Source: Gallionella straubiae (GTDB taxonomy: Bacteria > Pseudomonadota > Gammaproteobacteria > Burkholderiales > Gallionellaceae). Taken from it: 64,000 nucleotides of DNA. Below, one piece after another: positions 1 to 8,837 of this stretch. The notes beneath the pieces are model-generated. The model ran no database searches, was not told where the DNA came from, and saw only the letters and a program-made list of their open reading frames with translations. The DNA lies in the NCBI RefSeq assembly GCF_051257895.1, contig NZ_CP194331.1, positions 186,001-250,000 of the forward strand. Direction: 5' to 3'. The position numbers and the translations under genes are program-made. Every line of letters begins with the position of its first letter. Position 1 is the first letter of the stretch.

Positions 1-2
1 CC

Positions 3-320
3 TCGAAAAGACCCGTGCTGCCCTCGTTGGCGGACGGTTTCTTCATGGGCGTGGGCTTCGCCCTTGCACTTACCGTCATAGGCGCGATACGCGAGGTTGC
101 CGGCTCCGGAACCCTGTTTGCCGACGCCTCGCTGCTGCTTGGCCCTGCCTTCAAGTTCCTGGAGATGCGCGTCCTGCCGCCCGACACGGGGATATTGATG
201 ATGATCCTGCCGCCCGGTGCGTTTTTGGTCACCGGCCTGGTGCTGGTCGCGAAACGCATGATCGACGAGCGCTCCAGCAAGGCCGCCCAGGTTAGCGCCG
301 CAGCCCACTGCTCCCCGTAA
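3..320 (+). CDS. rsxE: Electron transport complex subunit RsxE/RnfE, C-terminal part
   Basis: This is the 3' end of an integral membrane subunit of the Rnf/Rsx complex, which couples ferredoxin or NADH electron transfer to ion movement. The frame is open to the left edge, so the start lies outside the window. About 105 residues remain. The family stretch GAIREVAGSGTLF is visible, followed by a hydrophobic segment and a short basic tail. RnfH follows 9 bases downstream, as in many Rnf operons. Any GTG near position 15 is not the true start, because conserved sequence continues upstream of it. Confidence 0.88.
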   Translation, partial: SKRPVLPSLADGFFMGVGFALALTVIGAIREVAGSGTLFADASLLLGPAFKFLEMRVLPPDTGILMMILPPGAFLVTGLVLVAKRMIDERSSKAAQVSAAAHCSP

Positions 321-329
321 GGAACGAAC

Positions 330-614
330 ATGAAGATCGGAATCGCCTACGCCCTGCCGCACCGCCAAGCCTGGTTCGACATCGAAATGCCCGACGGTAC
401 CACCGTCCAGGACGCCATCAACCGCTCGGGCATCCTCAAGCAGTTTCCCGAAATCGATCTCGAAAAAAACAAGGTCGGCGTCTACGGCAAGGTCAGCAAG
501 CTGGATGCCGTGCTCAACGACGGCGACCGCGTCGAGATCTATCGCCCCATCATCTGCGACCCCAAGACCGTGCCGCGCAAGGCCAAGGCCGGGGACGCCG
601 CATCCGAGGAATAG
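330..614 (+). CDS. rnfH: RnfH family protein
   Basis: A 94-residue protein of the RnfH/UPF0125 family, which has a small beta-grasp (ubiquitin-like) fold. The family pattern is clear: an N-terminal strand MKIGIAYA, then GTTVQDAINRSGI, VGVYGK, and the closing DGDRVEIYRPI with the usual DPK. The molecular role is not established; genes of this family often end Rnf operons, as here. It lies 9 bases after rsxE and is probably co-transcribed. The basic C-terminal tail (KAKAGDAASEE) is typical. Confidence 0.9.
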   Translation: MKIGIAYALPHRQAWFDIEMPDGTTVQDAINRSGILKQFPEIDLEKNKVGVYGKVSKLDAVLNDGDRVEIYRPIICDPKTVPRKAKAGDAASEE

Positions 615-699
615 GCGGGTCAAGAAATGGCTCGCCGCTCCCGCGGCTGACCGGCCCCTGAATGATTCGCCATCCCGCCAAGGCGCGGGGTTCCGGCCC

Positions 700-2205
700 C
701 TAGAACAATATCAATCCCGCGACTATCGTGGTAACGACCGCATACGGCAGGGCCATCCAGAGCATGCGGCCGTAGCCGAGCCGGATCAGCGGGGCGATCG
801 CGGATGTCAGAAGGTAGAGGAATGCCGCCTGTCCGTTCGGCGTGGACATGCTCGGGATCCCGGTGCCCATCACGACCGCCACCGACTGCGCGTCGAATAG
901 CTCACGGGTAGTAAGCCCGGCGTCAAACGCGGCCTTGAGTTCCTTCATGTAAATGGCGGCCACGAACACGTTATCGCTGATGGCGGAGAGCGCACCGTTG
1001 GTGACGAAGATCATGAACACCTGCATCCGGGGCTCGAGCGCCAGGACCCAGTGGATGACCGAATTGAACATCTGCAGGCTGCCGATCATCGCCACGATGA
1101 CGTAAAAGACCACCAGCAGGGAAGCGAATGGCAGGCCCGGCATGAAGGCTTCGGCGATATGGTGTTCGTCGGTGACCCCGGAAATCGCCGACACCAGGAC
1201 GATCACTGCAAGCCCGATCAGGCCTATTTCCGCCACGTGAAAGGCGAGGGCCAGCACCAGGAGGATTGCGACGATGCCCTGCGCGACGAGTAACAGGCGG
1301 TCATGCGGCGAATGCTGCTCGCGCAGGCGGCGGTCCTCGTCGAGGAGAATCTGGCGCACGCCGGCAGGCAGCTCGGCGCCGTAGCCGAACCAGCCGTTTT
1401 TTTCGATAACCCAGCAGGTGGCAAAGCCGGCCAGCAGGGTAGGGATGCTGGCTGGAGCTACTTTGGTGAAGAACTCCACGAAGTTCCAGCCCGCTTCCTT
1501 GCCGATGATGATGTTCTCGGGTTCCCCGACCAGGGTGCAGACGCCGCCGATGGCGGTGCCGATGGCGCCATGCATGAGCAGGCTGCGCAGCACGGCACGG
1601 AACTGTTCGAGATCCTTGCGGTGGATCTCGTCCACGTAATCGTCCGTCAAGTCTGGATCGTCGTGATAGCCCCTGGAGGACACGGCACGGTGGTAGACCT
1701 CGTAGAAGCCCAACGATACGGCGACCAGCACCGCAAGGATGGTCAGCGCATCGAGAAAGGCGGAGAGCACAGATACCACGACAATGACGACCATGTTGAG
1801 GGTGACCCGGGAGCGTATGCCCAGCAGGATGTGGCTGATCACGCGGTAGAGCATGCCGCGCAGGAAATGCACGCCGGCCACCATGAAAATCACCAGCAAC
1901 AGGACCGGCAAGCCATGTTCGATTTCCCTGTAGACCGCATGCGTATCCGTAAGTCCGAGAATGACGGCCTGCAAGGCGAGCAGGCCGCCCGGCTGGAGCG
2001 GAAAGCACTTCAGCGCCATCGCCAGCGTGAAAATGAATTCGGCGAGAATCAGCCAGCCGGTTGCCAAAGGGCCGAGGGCCAGGAACACCGCTACGTTGAG
2101 CAGCAGGCTGATCGCGACGGCCTGCTTGTACCAGCGCGGCGTGTGCCCGAGAAAGCTTTCCGATAGCAGGTGGATCACTCCGTTTTTTTGCATAACTGTG
2201 GCCAT
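700..2205 (-). CDS. nhaB: Na+/H+ antiporter NhaB
   Basis: A 501-residue polytopic inner membrane protein matching NhaB in length (about 510) and sequence. It exchanges sodium for protons and takes part in Na+ and alkaline pH homeostasis. Visible features are the N-terminal FLGHTPRWYK region, the hydrophobic VSVLSAFLDALTILAV helix with its Asp, the GTAIGGVCTLVGEPEN stretch and the C-terminal NGQAAFLYLL helix. It is convergent with rnfH and transcribed alone. A sodium antiporter next to Rnf is functionally sensible, since some Rnf complexes pump Na+; that link is inference. Confidence 0.92.
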   Translation of the reverse strand: MATVMQKNGVIHLLSESFLGHTPRWYKQAVAISLLLNVAVFLALGPLATGWLILAEFIFTLAMALKCFPLQPGGLLALQAVILGLTDTHAVYREIEHGLPVLLLVIFMVAGVHFLRGMLYRVISHILLGIRSRVTLNMVVIVVVSVLSAFLDALTILAVLVAVSLGFYEVYHRAVSSRGYHDDPDLTDDYVDEIHRKDLEQFRAVLRSLLMHGAIGTAIGGVCTLVGEPENIIIGKEAGWNFVEFFTKVAPASIPTLLAGFATCWVIEKNGWFGYGAELPAGVRQILLDEDRRLREQHSPHDRLLLVAQGIVAILLVLALAFHVAEIGLIGLAVIVLVSAISGVTDEHHIAEAFMPGLPFASLLVVFYVIVAMIGSLQMFNSVIHWVLALEPRMQVFMIFVTNGALSAISDNVFVAAIYMKELKAAFDAGLTTRELFDAQSVAVVMGTGIPSMSTPNGQAAFLYLLTSAIAPLIRLGYGRMLWMALPYAVVTTIVAGLILF

Positions 2206-2242
2206 GTGTTCTGCTTGCCTTTATCTGAGTTGGAAAATGCGA

Positions 2243-2884
2243 TCACCGGCAAACGCTGATCGATGAGGGCGCTCTGCAAATCCTGCCGTCAATCCAGGTG
2301 GTTTCGTTGAGCCGTGTTCCGAAAAGCCTGATCCGGAGGATATTGGCGCCGGACAAATTTGCCTGTTTGAGGTTGGCGTAGTTCATGTATGCGCCTTCAA
2401 GCTTGGCCTGCCTGAGATCGGCCTGGAACAGGTCGGTGTTGATGAGGTCGGCGCGCGTGAGGTTGGCTCCGGTCATGACTGCGCTGGACATGTCTGCTTC
2501 TTCCAGATCGGCCCTGGCCAGGTTTGCCATGGCAAAACGAGCGCCAACCAGCGACGATCGTTCGAGGTTGGCCCAGCGCAGGTCGGCGCCCTCAAGATTG
2601 GCGCCCGTCAGGTCACTGCCTTCGAGGCGCGCAAATTTCAGCTTGGCGCCGCGCAGGTCGGCGCCCTTGAGATTGACCCCCGACAGGTTCGCATTTTCCA
2701 GGTCGGCGTTGCGGAAATTGCCGTTGGCCAGTTGCGCATTGCGCCAGTCCACACTGACAAGCCTGGAGCCCTCGCATTGGGCTGCGGCTTGGGGCTGGCA
2801 CCCCGCGATAGCCTTGGAGGCGACGCCCATGCTGACGACGGCAGCGATGGCTGCAAGAAGCCGGAAGGTTTTGGAGAAGATCAT
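2243..2884 (-). CDS. Secreted pentapeptide-repeat protein
   Basis: A 213-residue protein with a signal peptide (about residues 1-27, MIFSKTFRLLAAIAAV..., ending near SKAIA) and then some 25 pentapeptide repeats of the A(D/N)LXX type (NADLENANLSGVNLKGADL...). Such repeats fold as a right-handed quadrilateral beta-helix. The start at 2884 is chosen because it has a purine-rich ribosome site and yields a proper signal peptide; the frame is open further upstream. Cysteines near the mature N-terminus and at the C-terminus could form disulphides. The function is unknown. It lies alone between nhaB and the divergent kinase gene. Confidence 0.8.
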   Translation of the reverse strand: MIFSKTFRLLAAIAAVVSMGVASKAIAGCQPQAAAQCEGSRLVSVDWRNAQLANGNFRNADLENANLSGVNLKGADLRGAKLKFARLEGSDLTGANLEGADLRWANLERSSLVGARFAMANLARADLEEADMSSAVMTGANLTRADLINTDLFQADLRQAKLEGAYMNYANLKQANLSGANILRIRLFGTRLNETTWIDGRICRAPSSISVCR

Positions 2885-3129
2885 GGCAGTCCCCCTGTTG
2901 GAGAATTTCGATGCCGGGCATCGTAGGGAAAATGCCGCCCGCTGAAAATTGGGGCTGGCCACTAAGGCAAACCCGCAGTGCCTGCCGCGCAAGACGATGG
3001 ATTTGCCTGCCGCCAACACCGCGCAAGAGCTTGCGCTTCATTCGGGTAAGGGCTTCCCGTAAGCGTGTTGCGGATGCGCTTGTGGACGTAAAAGGGGACA
3101 ATGGCCGCCGGATCGATGCCCAAAACACC

Positions 3130-4698
3130 ATGCCTTTTCCTGCAACCCATCTTTTTCGCGGCCTGTTATTTGTCGCCGCCTTTGTCCTGCTTGACTGGGC
3201 GAGCTACCTGCACCCGCTGTACGGGCTCAACATCACGCCCTGGAATCCGTCACTCGCCCTCGGACTGGTATTCTGGTTCCGGGTCGGCTGGCTGGCCGCG
3301 ATCCCCTGGTTTGCCGCGATCCTGATCAGCGAGATCCTGGTGCGCGGCCAACCCGCGACATTGCCGATGACGCTTGCGCTCTCGGCCATGCTGACGCTGG
3401 GATATGGAATCATGGCGGAAGCGCTGCGCCGCAACCTTGCCGGCGACATTCTCCACGACCGCCGCCGCCTTCTGTTGTGGCTGGCGATAGTCGTGGCGGG
3501 CACCCTGATAACCAGCAGCATCTATATCCTGATGCTGTTCCTGTCCGGCCTCATACCGGTGGGGGATTGGCTGGTGGCGCTGGCGCGCTTCTGGGTTGGC
3601 GACTGTGTCGGCATCGTGGTCACCATGCCTTTCTTCTGGCTGCTGCTCGATGGCCGCAACCGCTTGCACCGTATCCTGCCGCACTGGGAAACGGCCGGTT
3701 ATGGCCTGCTGGCGGCGGCGGCCTTGTGGATTTCCTTCGGGCTTGGCGGCACCGGGGAATTTCAGTATTTCTACATGCTGTTCCTGCCCATCGTATGGGC
3801 GGCGGCGCGCGACGGCGTGCCCGGCGCCGCGCTCGCGGCCTTCATGCTGCAGGCCGGTATCATCGTCGCGGTGCACTGGCATAACCTGGTGGCAGTGACG
3901 GTGTTTGAGCTGCAAATGCTCGCCGCAGTCCTGGCTTTCGTCGGGCTCTTCATCGGTGCGGTCGTCGACGAAAAACAGCGCGTGAGCGACGAGTTGCGCC
4001 GCACGCTGCGTCTGGCTGCCGCCGGGGAAATGGCTGGAGCCCTGGCGCATGAACTCAATCAGCCGCTCACGGCGCTATCGACCTATGGTTCCGCATGCCA
4101 GCAATTGCTCGAGCGAAATGGCGATGTAGAGCGTTTGCGCGATACCATCGGCCGCATGGTGTCGGAAGCGCACCGGGCGGCGGGCGTGGTGAGGCGATTG
4201 CGCGATTTCTTCCGCACCGGCGCCACGCACCTGGAACCGGTGGCGCTCGCGGAACTGGTCGGCACGGCCGTGGCGAAATTCCAGGGCAAGGCGGAGAGCC
4301 TGGGCGCCGAACTGGTGGTCGAGCCAATGCCGGCCTGCACGCTGCTGGCGGACAGACTGCAACTGGAAGTCGTGCTGCGCAATTTGCTGGACAATGCCCT
4401 AGATGCCGTGAGCGAGCAGCCGGCCGGCCAGCGCCGCATTTGCATACGAGCCGGGATGGCGGACAGGAAACGCGTGCGTATCCGCGTCGAGGACAGCGGC
4501 CCCGGCCTGGCCGCAGGAATGGCCGAGCACCTGTTCGAAGCCTTCCGCTCGTCCAAGGCCAGCGGCATGGGCCTGGGGCTGGCGATCAGCCGCGCCATCG
4601 CCGAGGCGCATGGCGGCGACCTGGCCGCAGATACGGCAGAGTGCGGCGTATTCGTGCTCACGCTACCAACGGAGGAAACAAGCGGTGATACCCCCTGA
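3130..4698 (+). CDS. MASE1-domain sensor histidine kinase
   Basis: A 522-residue sensor kinase. The first 280 residues or so form a multi-helix membrane region of the MASE1 type. A HisKA domain follows with the phospho-acceptor in AHELNQPLTA (His307), then a HATPase domain with N-box LLDNALDAVSE, G1 DSGPGLA and G2 GMGLGLAISRAIAEAHGG. The start at ATG 3130 gives a clean N-terminus; the frame remains open upstream without recognisable protein. The 3' end overlaps the response regulator gene by 14 bases, so the two form a two-component system. The ligand cannot be read from sequence. Confidence 0.85.
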   Translation: MPFPATHLFRGLLFVAAFVLLDWASYLHPLYGLNITPWNPSLALGLVFWFRVGWLAAIPWFAAILISEILVRGQPATLPMTLALSAMLTLGYGIMAEALRRNLAGDILHDRRRLLLWLAIVVAGTLITSSIYILMLFLSGLIPVGDWLVALARFWVGDCVGIVVTMPFFWLLLDGRNRLHRILPHWETAGYGLLAAAALWISFGLGGTGEFQYFYMLFLPIVWAAARDGVPGAALAAFMLQAGIIVAVHWHNLVAVTVFELQMLAAVLAFVGLFIGAVVDEKQRVSDELRRTLRLAAAGEMAGALAHELNQPLTALSTYGSACQQLLERNGDVERLRDTIGRMVSEAHRAAGVVRRLRDFFRTGATHLEPVALAELVGTAVAKFQGKAESLGAELVVEPMPACTLLADRLQLEVVLRNLLDNALDAVSEQPAGQRRICIRAGMADRKRVRIRVEDSGPGLAAGMAEHLFEAFRSSKASGMGLGLAISRAIAEAHGGDLAADTAECGVFVLTLPTEETSGDTP

Positions 4699-5311
4699 CG
4701 GATATACGGTCTTTATTGTCGAGGACGACCCTTCGGTGCGCGATGCACTGGGCCTGCTGCTCGGCCTGCATGGCTATCCTGTCGCCATGTTTGGCGATGC
4801 CGAGAGCTTTCTCAATGCGCGGCGGAACGACTGGCGCGGCTGCGCGCTGATCGACATCCGCATGCCGGGCATGGATGGTCTGGCCTTGCAGAGGCTGCTG
4901 CTGGAATCCGGCTGCACCATTCCCGTGATCGTGATGACGGCCCACGGCGACGTGGACTCGGCGCGTGAAGCCTTCCGCTCGCAGGCGGTGGATTTCCTGG
5001 AAAAGCCCATCGATTACGAAAAGCTGCTCGCAGCCATCAACGATGCCTTCCGGCGCCAGGCCGCTGTGCGGGAAGCCGATGACAGGCAAACGGGATTTTC
5101 GCGCCTCCTCGCCACGCTAACCCCGCGCGAACGGGAGGTCATGGAGCTGGTCGTGGCAGGGCGGCACAACCGCGAGATCGCCGAGCTCCTCGGTATCAGC
5201 GCCCGCACGGTCGAGGTGCACAAAGCGAGAATGATGGACAAGCTGGGCGCGGATGGCGTGCCGGACCTCGTCCGCCTGAGTCTTGCCGGGCATAACAAGC
5301 TTCAGGAATGA
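4685..5311 (+). CDS. FixJ/NarL-type response regulator
   Basis: A 208-residue regulator with an N-terminal receiver domain (acidic pair in VEDD, phospho-acceptor Asp57 in IDIRMPGMDG, Thr in VMTAHGD, Lys in LEKPIDYEKL) and a C-terminal LuxR-type helix-turn-helix (LTPREREVMELVVAGRHNREIAELLGIS...). The start is GTG 4685, chosen because GGAGG lies 8-10 bases upstream inside the kinase gene. It overlaps the kinase 3' end, so translation is probably coupled. Domain order matches FixJ/TtrR-like proteins; targets are unknown. Confidence 0.88.
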   Translation: MIPPDGYTVFIVEDDPSVRDALGLLLGLHGYPVAMFGDAESFLNARRNDWRGCALIDIRMPGMDGLALQRLLLESGCTIPVIVMTAHGDVDSAREAFRSQAVDFLEKPIDYEKLLAAINDAFRRQAAVREADDRQTGFSRLLATLTPREREVMELVVAGRHNREIAELLGISARTVEVHKARMMDKLGADGVPDLVRLSLAGHNKLQE

Positions 5312-5335
5312 TGGTCAGGCGGGATGCTGAAGTAT

Positions 5336-6088
5336 TCAGCCCATCAGTTCGGCGCGCATCAGCCGCAGCAACAGGTCATCGAACGTGTAGAACCCCTTCT
5401 CGCAATCGGCCAGATGGCTCAGCGCGAACGCCGCGCCGGTGCCGAATGCCTCGCGCCGGATGGACTCATGCGTGAGGCGCACGGTCTGGTGCGGGAAGCC
5501 GAAGATCACCTCATGGTGCCCGACGATGCCGCCGAGCCGCAATGAAGTGATACTGCCGCCGTCGACTTCCAGCGTTTCGGCGATCCTGCGTGCCGTGCCC
5601 GACACTTCCGGCTTTTCTTTGAAATGCTGCTCGAGTATCTCCACGTCTGCGAACGGCGCAACCTTGCGCAACAGCTTGGCGGCCACGATCAGGAAGTTGA
5701 TCCCTAGGGTGATATTGGGCGAACACAGCACGCGCGTGTCCTGTCCCAGGCTGCGCGCATAGGCCAGATCGTCCTCAGAGTAGGCGGAGATTGCGCTGAC
5801 CAGTATGATGTTCCGTCTGCGCACTTCCTCACCATAGGTATGTAGGCTTTCCCGCGAGGAGAAATCCACCAGCGCATCTACCGGAAGGTTCTCGAACAGA
5901 TCGGCGAACGGGCGCTGTTCCAGCCCGATGATCGGGATATCGGTTCCGGGATGTGTCTGCCGTTCCGCAGCGACCGAACGGCGCGCGATCCAGCGCAACT
6001 CGAAGCGCGGGTCGTTGCCTAGTACATTGGCGACCGCTTGGCCCGCCTTGCCGTAGCCAACCAATCCCACGCGTAATTTATTGGTCAT
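5336..6088 (-). CDS. DapB-like dihydrodipicolinate reductase homologue with altered active site
   Basis: A 250-residue NAD(P)-dependent reductase. The Rossmann motif is GLVGYGKAGQAV. The C-terminal domain keeps DapB signatures: EQHFKEKPEVSGTA, corresponding to the DapB motif E-x-H-H-x-H-K-x-D-x-P-S-G-T-A, and GGIVGHHEVIFGFPHQTVRLTHES. The first His and the Lys of the catalytic set are kept, but the second His is Phe and the P-S-G loop is changed and one residue shorter. It may therefore be a paralogue acting on another substrate rather than the lysine-pathway DapB. It stands alone, convergent with the response regulator. Confidence 0.7.
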   Translation of the reverse strand: MTNKLRVGLVGYGKAGQAVANVLGNDPRFELRWIARRSVAAERQTHPGTDIPIIGLEQRPFADLFENLPVDALVDFSSRESLHTYGEEVRRRNIILVSAISAYSEDDLAYARSLGQDTRVLCSPNITLGINFLIVAAKLLRKVAPFADVEILEQHFKEKPEVSGTARRIAETLEVDGGSITSLRLGGIVGHHEVIFGFPHQTVRLTHESIRREAFGTGAAFALSHLADCEKGFYTFDDLLLRLMRAELMG

Positions 6089-6245
6089 AAAATCTCCTGT
6101 TCATCCAGCGTGTGATCACCGCCAATCGTGGCACGATGATACCATCCGGTCGGCGTGCAGGCCTCCTGCGATGTAATGCGCGGCCATCAGTGGCCGTGTC
6201 AGGCGTCGGCTATAATCCGGTCTCGTCGTTAGCAGGAGCTTCCGG

Positions 6246-7490
6246 ATGTCCACAACAATACTGGTCATCGGGCTGATGGTATTTTTCGCCCACTTTCTCT
6301 CGTTGCAGTTCCGCAAGACCAGCATTCCCGACGTGCTGGTGCTGATGCTGGCCGGCATCCTGATCGGCCCGGTGCTGGGTGTCGTCTCGCCCGAAGATTT
6401 CGGTAAGGTCGGCCCGGTGATTGCGACCATTGCGCTGGTGGTGATCCTGTTCGAGAGCGGCACCTCGCTTGACCTTGGCGTGCTCGGAAAATCGCTGGCG
6501 ACGACCGGCGTGCTCACGCTGTGGTGCTTCTTCTTTACTACGGCCATCGTGGCGCTGCTCGGTTTCTATCTGCTTGACCTGTCGTTGCTCCCGGCTGCCA
6601 TGCTCGGCGTCACGCTGGGCGGCACTTCCTCGGCGGTGGTCATCCCCATGGTGTCCGCGCTCCGGCTTTCGGAGAAGCCCGCCACCGTGCTGGTGCTGGA
6701 ATCCGCGCTGACCGATGTGCTGTGCATCGTCGGCGTGTTTGCGCTGCTGCAAGTTCATACGCAGGGCGGCGTCGAGCCGGGCAGGCTAATCGGCGGGGTG
6801 CTGGCTGCGCTGATCTTTGCGGCGGTCATCGGGGTGGCGGGCGGCATCGGCTGGCTGCTGGTGCTGGGCAAGGTGCGCGACTTTCCCAACACGATCTCCT
6901 CCACGCTGGCCTATGTGTTCATCGTCTACGGCCTGACCGAGGCACTCGGTTTTTCAGGGGCGATTGCCGCGCTCGCGCTGGGCGTGACCCTGACCAACTT
7001 CAAGAAGTTCGGCCTGGCCAATTTCAGGAATATCGACAAGAACATCGTGCCGTTGAATGAAATAGACCTGGTGTTCTACCGCGAGTCGGTGTTCCTGCTG
7101 AAGACCTACTTTTTTGTCTATATGGGCATCTCAATCCATTTTGGCTCGGTGCATCTCGCGCTCACCGCAATCGCCATGACGGTGCTGGTATTCGCGATGC
7201 GCCTCGGCCTGACCCGCTTCGTATACCGCAATGCAGCCTATACTTTACGCGACTCCGCAATGACCTCGATGCTGGCGCCGAAGGGGCTGGCCGCCGCCGT
7301 GCTGGCCGGATTGCCGCTGCAATACGGCGTGAGCGGCGGCGAGATCATCCGCGACACCACCTACATGGTAGTGCTGGTCAGTATTGCGCTATGTGCCTTG
7401 CTGGTGGCAGCATTCCCGTTGCCGGGCATGCTGAAATTCTATTCGCACGCGTTGAACAAGCCGCTGCCACCCAGGACGCCGGAACCCTGA
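6246..7490 (+). CDS. Cation:proton antiporter, CPA2/Kef type
   Basis: A 414-residue membrane protein with about 12 hydrophobic segments and no cytoplasmic TrkA domain. Recognisable elements are the N-terminal PDVLVLMLAGILIGPVLG, the FESGTSLDL motif after the third helix, GGTSSAVVIP, and the ESALTDVLCIVG helix, which resembles the ion-binding ES..D motif of sodium/proton exchangers. AGGAG lies 8 bases before the ATG. It is followed after only 3 bases by a second antiporter gene, so the two are probably one operon. The transported ion (K+ or Na+) is not predictable. Confidence 0.82.
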   Translation: MSTTILVIGLMVFFAHFLSLQFRKTSIPDVLVLMLAGILIGPVLGVVSPEDFGKVGPVIATIALVVILFESGTSLDLGVLGKSLATTGVLTLWCFFFTTAIVALLGFYLLDLSLLPAAMLGVTLGGTSSAVVIPMVSALRLSEKPATVLVLESALTDVLCIVGVFALLQVHTQGGVEPGRLIGGVLAALIFAAVIGVAGGIGWLLVLGKVRDFPNTISSTLAYVFIVYGLTEALGFSGAIAALALGVTLTNFKKFGLANFRNIDKNIVPLNEIDLVFYRESVFLLKTYFFVYMGISIHFGSVHLALTAIAMTVLVFAMRLGLTRFVYRNAAYTLRDSAMTSMLAPKGLAAAVLAGLPLQYGVSGGEIIRDTTYMVVLVSIALCALLVAAFPLPGMLKFYSHALNKPLPPRTPEP

Positions 7491-7493
7491 CAA

Positions 7494-8711
7494 ATGGAAC
7501 TGCACCAATTCTTCCTGTTCCTGGCCATCATCCTGATTTCGGCGCGGGCGTTTTCCGAGGCGGCGGCGCGTCTCGGCATTCCCTCGGTGATCGGCGAACT
7601 GCTGGCTGGCCTGCTCATCGGCCCTTCGCTGCTCGGATGGGTATCGCCGGACACCACCATGAAACTGCTCGCCGAGATCGGCATCATCCTGCTGCTGTTC
7701 GAGGTGGGCATGGATACGGATTTGAGCCGGCTCGCGCGCTCCGGCAGCAAGCCCGTCGTCGTGGCGGTGCTCGGGTTTGCGCTGCCGTTCGCGTTGGGAT
7801 ACGGCATCAGTACCTCGGTGTTCGGTCTGGATAACTTCACTTCGCTGTTCATCGGCGGGACGCTCACCGCCACCAGCATCGGCATCACGGTGCGCGTGCT
7901 GGACGACCTCGGCAAGCGTCACTCCGACGAGGCTCAAATCGTGATCGGCGCGGCGGTGCTGGACGACATCCTCGGCGTGATGGCGCTGGCCTTCATGTAC
8001 CAGTTCACGATAGAAAGGGAGGTCTCCCTGCGCGCGCTGGGAGAGGTCGGTTTTTACATTTTGCTGTTCATGCTGCTCGCGCCGCTGGTCGCCAAGCTGG
8101 CCTCGGGGGTGATCGAGCACTTCGAGCAGCATGCCGCCACGCCGGGGCTGCTGCTCACCATGGCGCTGTCGCTGATCCTGCTGTTCTCCTGGCTCGCGCA
8201 TGCGGTGGGGGCGCCGGAGATCATGGGCGGTTTTGCCGCAGGGCTGGCGTTCAGCCAGCACTTCGGTTTCCGGCTATGGATGGGGAAACACCCGGCGCTT
8301 GAATTCAAGCCCAGCCCGAAACTGGCGCACCGGCTCGAAGAGCAGGTGCGCCCGCTGATCCATACCTTCTCGCCGCTGTTCTTCGTGATGGTCGGCGTGT
8401 CGCTCAACCTCAAGGCGGTGGATTGGGGCTCCGCGTTCATCTGGGAGCTGGCGGCCTTGCTGCTGCTGGTTGCCTTCCTTGGCAAGTTCGCGGCAGGTTT
8501 TGCCATCTGTGAACCGCGCCGCAACCAGACGGCCATCGGTCTGTCGATGATTCCACGCGGCGAAGTCGGGCTGATCTTCGCGCAGCTCGGCTTCAGCCAG
8601 GGCATCCTGACCGGCGAACTGTACGCCGCCCTGCTGATCGTCATCGCGCTGACCACCATCGCGCCGCCGTTCCTGCTCAAGTGGTTCTACGGGAGGGATG
8701 GCTCAGCCTGA
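7494..8711 (+). CDS. Cation:proton antiporter, CPA2 type
   Basis: A 405-residue Na+/H+ exchanger-family membrane protein, distinct from its upstream neighbour. It has the PSVIGELLAGLLIGPSLLG entry, FEVGMDTDLSRL, GGTLTATSIGITVRVL with the following VIGAAVLDDILG (the paired Asp motif of CPA2 exchangers), and a late PRGEVGLIFA helix. No TrkA domain is present. It begins 3 bases after the previous stop, with weak purines as ribosome site. It may form a heteromeric transporter or a redundant pair with the preceding gene. It converges with a third antiporter gene on the minus strand. Confidence 0.83.
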   Translation: MELHQFFLFLAIILISARAFSEAAARLGIPSVIGELLAGLLIGPSLLGWVSPDTTMKLLAEIGIILLLFEVGMDTDLSRLARSGSKPVVVAVLGFALPFALGYGISTSVFGLDNFTSLFIGGTLTATSIGITVRVLDDLGKRHSDEAQIVIGAAVLDDILGVMALAFMYQFTIEREVSLRALGEVGFYILLFMLLAPLVAKLASGVIEHFEQHAATPGLLLTMALSLILLFSWLAHAVGAPEIMGGFAAGLAFSQHFGFRLWMGKHPALEFKPSPKLAHRLEEQVRPLIHTFSPLFFVMVGVSLNLKAVDWGSAFIWELAALLLLVAFLGKFAAGFAICEPRRNQTAIGLSMIPRGEVGLIFAQLGFSQGILTGELYAALLIVIALTTIAPPFLLKWFYGRDGSA

Positions 8712-8837
8712 GCTGGTTTTTTCGATTCCTCGTGGACTAGTCGTTCGTCCAAAACGGCTGCTGGTGCAACTTCACGATCAGCGGCTATTTGGTGATCTGT
8801 CGAACCGGGGCGCCGGAGCGCTCATCGACAAGGGCAC

